NCBI GenBank assembly: GCA_021199695.1
Contig: JAJQHP010000243.1
Span: 1-5,075, forward strand
Direction of reading: 5' to 3'
DNA: 5,075 nt
From: Clostridiales bacterium
Lineage (GTDB): Bacteria; Bacillota; Clostridia; Oscillospirales; Oscillospiraceae
A program made the position numbers and the translations under genes. Positions 4,772 through 5,075 of the stretch are shown in pieces (the stretch's first letter is position 1; every line of letters begins with the position of its first letter). The notes below the pieces were generated by a model that was given only the letters and a program-made list of their open reading frames with translations, had not been told where the DNA came from and searched no databases.

Positions 4772-5075
4772 TTATTCCCGCTCCTCCATGGGGACATAGT
4801 CCCGGCGGGGACGGATGGTCTTGTAGGCGGGACGGATGATGCGGTTGCCGTTGATCAGCTCCTCCAGCCGGTGGGCGCTCCAGCCGGAGATACGGGCCAC
4901 GGCGAAGATGGGAGTGAACAGCTCCTCCGGGATGCCCAGCATCTGATAGACGAAGCCGGAGTAGAAGTCCACGTTGGCGCTGACGCCCTTGTACATCTTC
5001 CGCTTGCCGCTGATGATTTTCGGGGCCAGCCGCTCCACATCGGCGTAGAGCTGATACTCCTGCTCCATCCCCTTC
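4772..5075 (-). CDS. gltA: Citrate synthase, C-terminal part (5' end outside window)
   Basis: 101 full codons, stop TAA at 4774-4772, frame open to the right edge (reading KG before the internal Met at 5068). The enzyme condenses acetyl-CoA and oxaloacetate to citrate, the entry step toward 2-oxoglutarate and glutamate. The visible part is the C-terminal end of the fold: VERLAPKII, then SANVDFYSGFVYQMLGIP carrying the catalytic Asp (codon 4969-4967), FTPIFAVARISGWSAHRLEE, and the closing NGNRIIRPAYK with a conserved Arg, then a short RPRRDYVP tail, as in full-length family members. The catalytic histidines lie upstream, outside the window. It could be a 2-methylcitrate synthase; this end does not separate the two. 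It converges on the lipoprotein operon, with hairpins starting 2 nt after its stop. The family call is secure; the symbol is by analogy. Confidence 0.93.
   Translation of the reverse strand, partial: KGMEQEYQLYADVERLAPKIISGKRKMYKGVSANVDFYSGFVYQMLGIPEELFTPIFAVARISGWSAHRLEELINGNRIIRPAYKTIRPRRDYVPMEERE

Noticed and set aside
4654..4839. Plus-strand 61-codon frame running into the citrate synthase end
   Set aside because: Lies over hairpins and antisense to a clear citrate synthase C-terminus; no domain and no ribosome site.

Overview
The window is high-GC DNA that looks like a Gram-positive gut Clostridium relative, most likely Oscillospiraceae (the Flavonifractor / Lawsonibacter / Pseudoflavonifractor type). 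This rests on strong AGGAGG-type ribosome sites, sigma-A-like promoters with extended -10 boxes, a GerMN lipoprotein of the Firmicutes spore-germination family, and the general look of the proteins. The taxon is an inference, not a match.

Layout. (1) 1-275, minus strand: the 5' part of a small, unrecognised single-pass membrane protein that starts at GTG and runs off the left edge. (2) 276-481: a divergent control region with two clear back-to-back promoters, nested inverted repeats around the leftward -35 box and a tandem 8-bp repeat upstream of the rightward promoter. (3) 482-4529, plus strand: a compact four-gene unit made of an AraC-family regulator with a cupin sensor domain, an OmpR/PhoB-type response regulator, a membrane HAMP sensor histidine kinase, and a lipoprotein with two GerMN domains. 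AraC/response regulator and kinase/lipoprotein each share an ATGA stop/start overlap. A 13-bp hairpin ending in TTTT closes the unit. (4) 4584-4771: a convergent intergenic stretch packed with three further hairpins and repeated TGTCAAAA words; it may be an interspersed repeat. (5) 4772-5075, minus strand: the C-terminal part of citrate synthase, running off the right edge.

How it may work together (inference): the kinase senses an envelope signal and phosphorylates the response regulator. The GerMN lipoprotein, outside the membrane and coupled to the kinase gene, is a good candidate for a signal partner or envelope effector, resembling in outline the actinobacterial MtrA-MtrB-LpqB set, where LpqB is also a GerMN lipoprotein. 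The AraC protein at the head of the operon adds a second, cytoplasmic input, and probably acts on the divergent promoter region beside its own gene.
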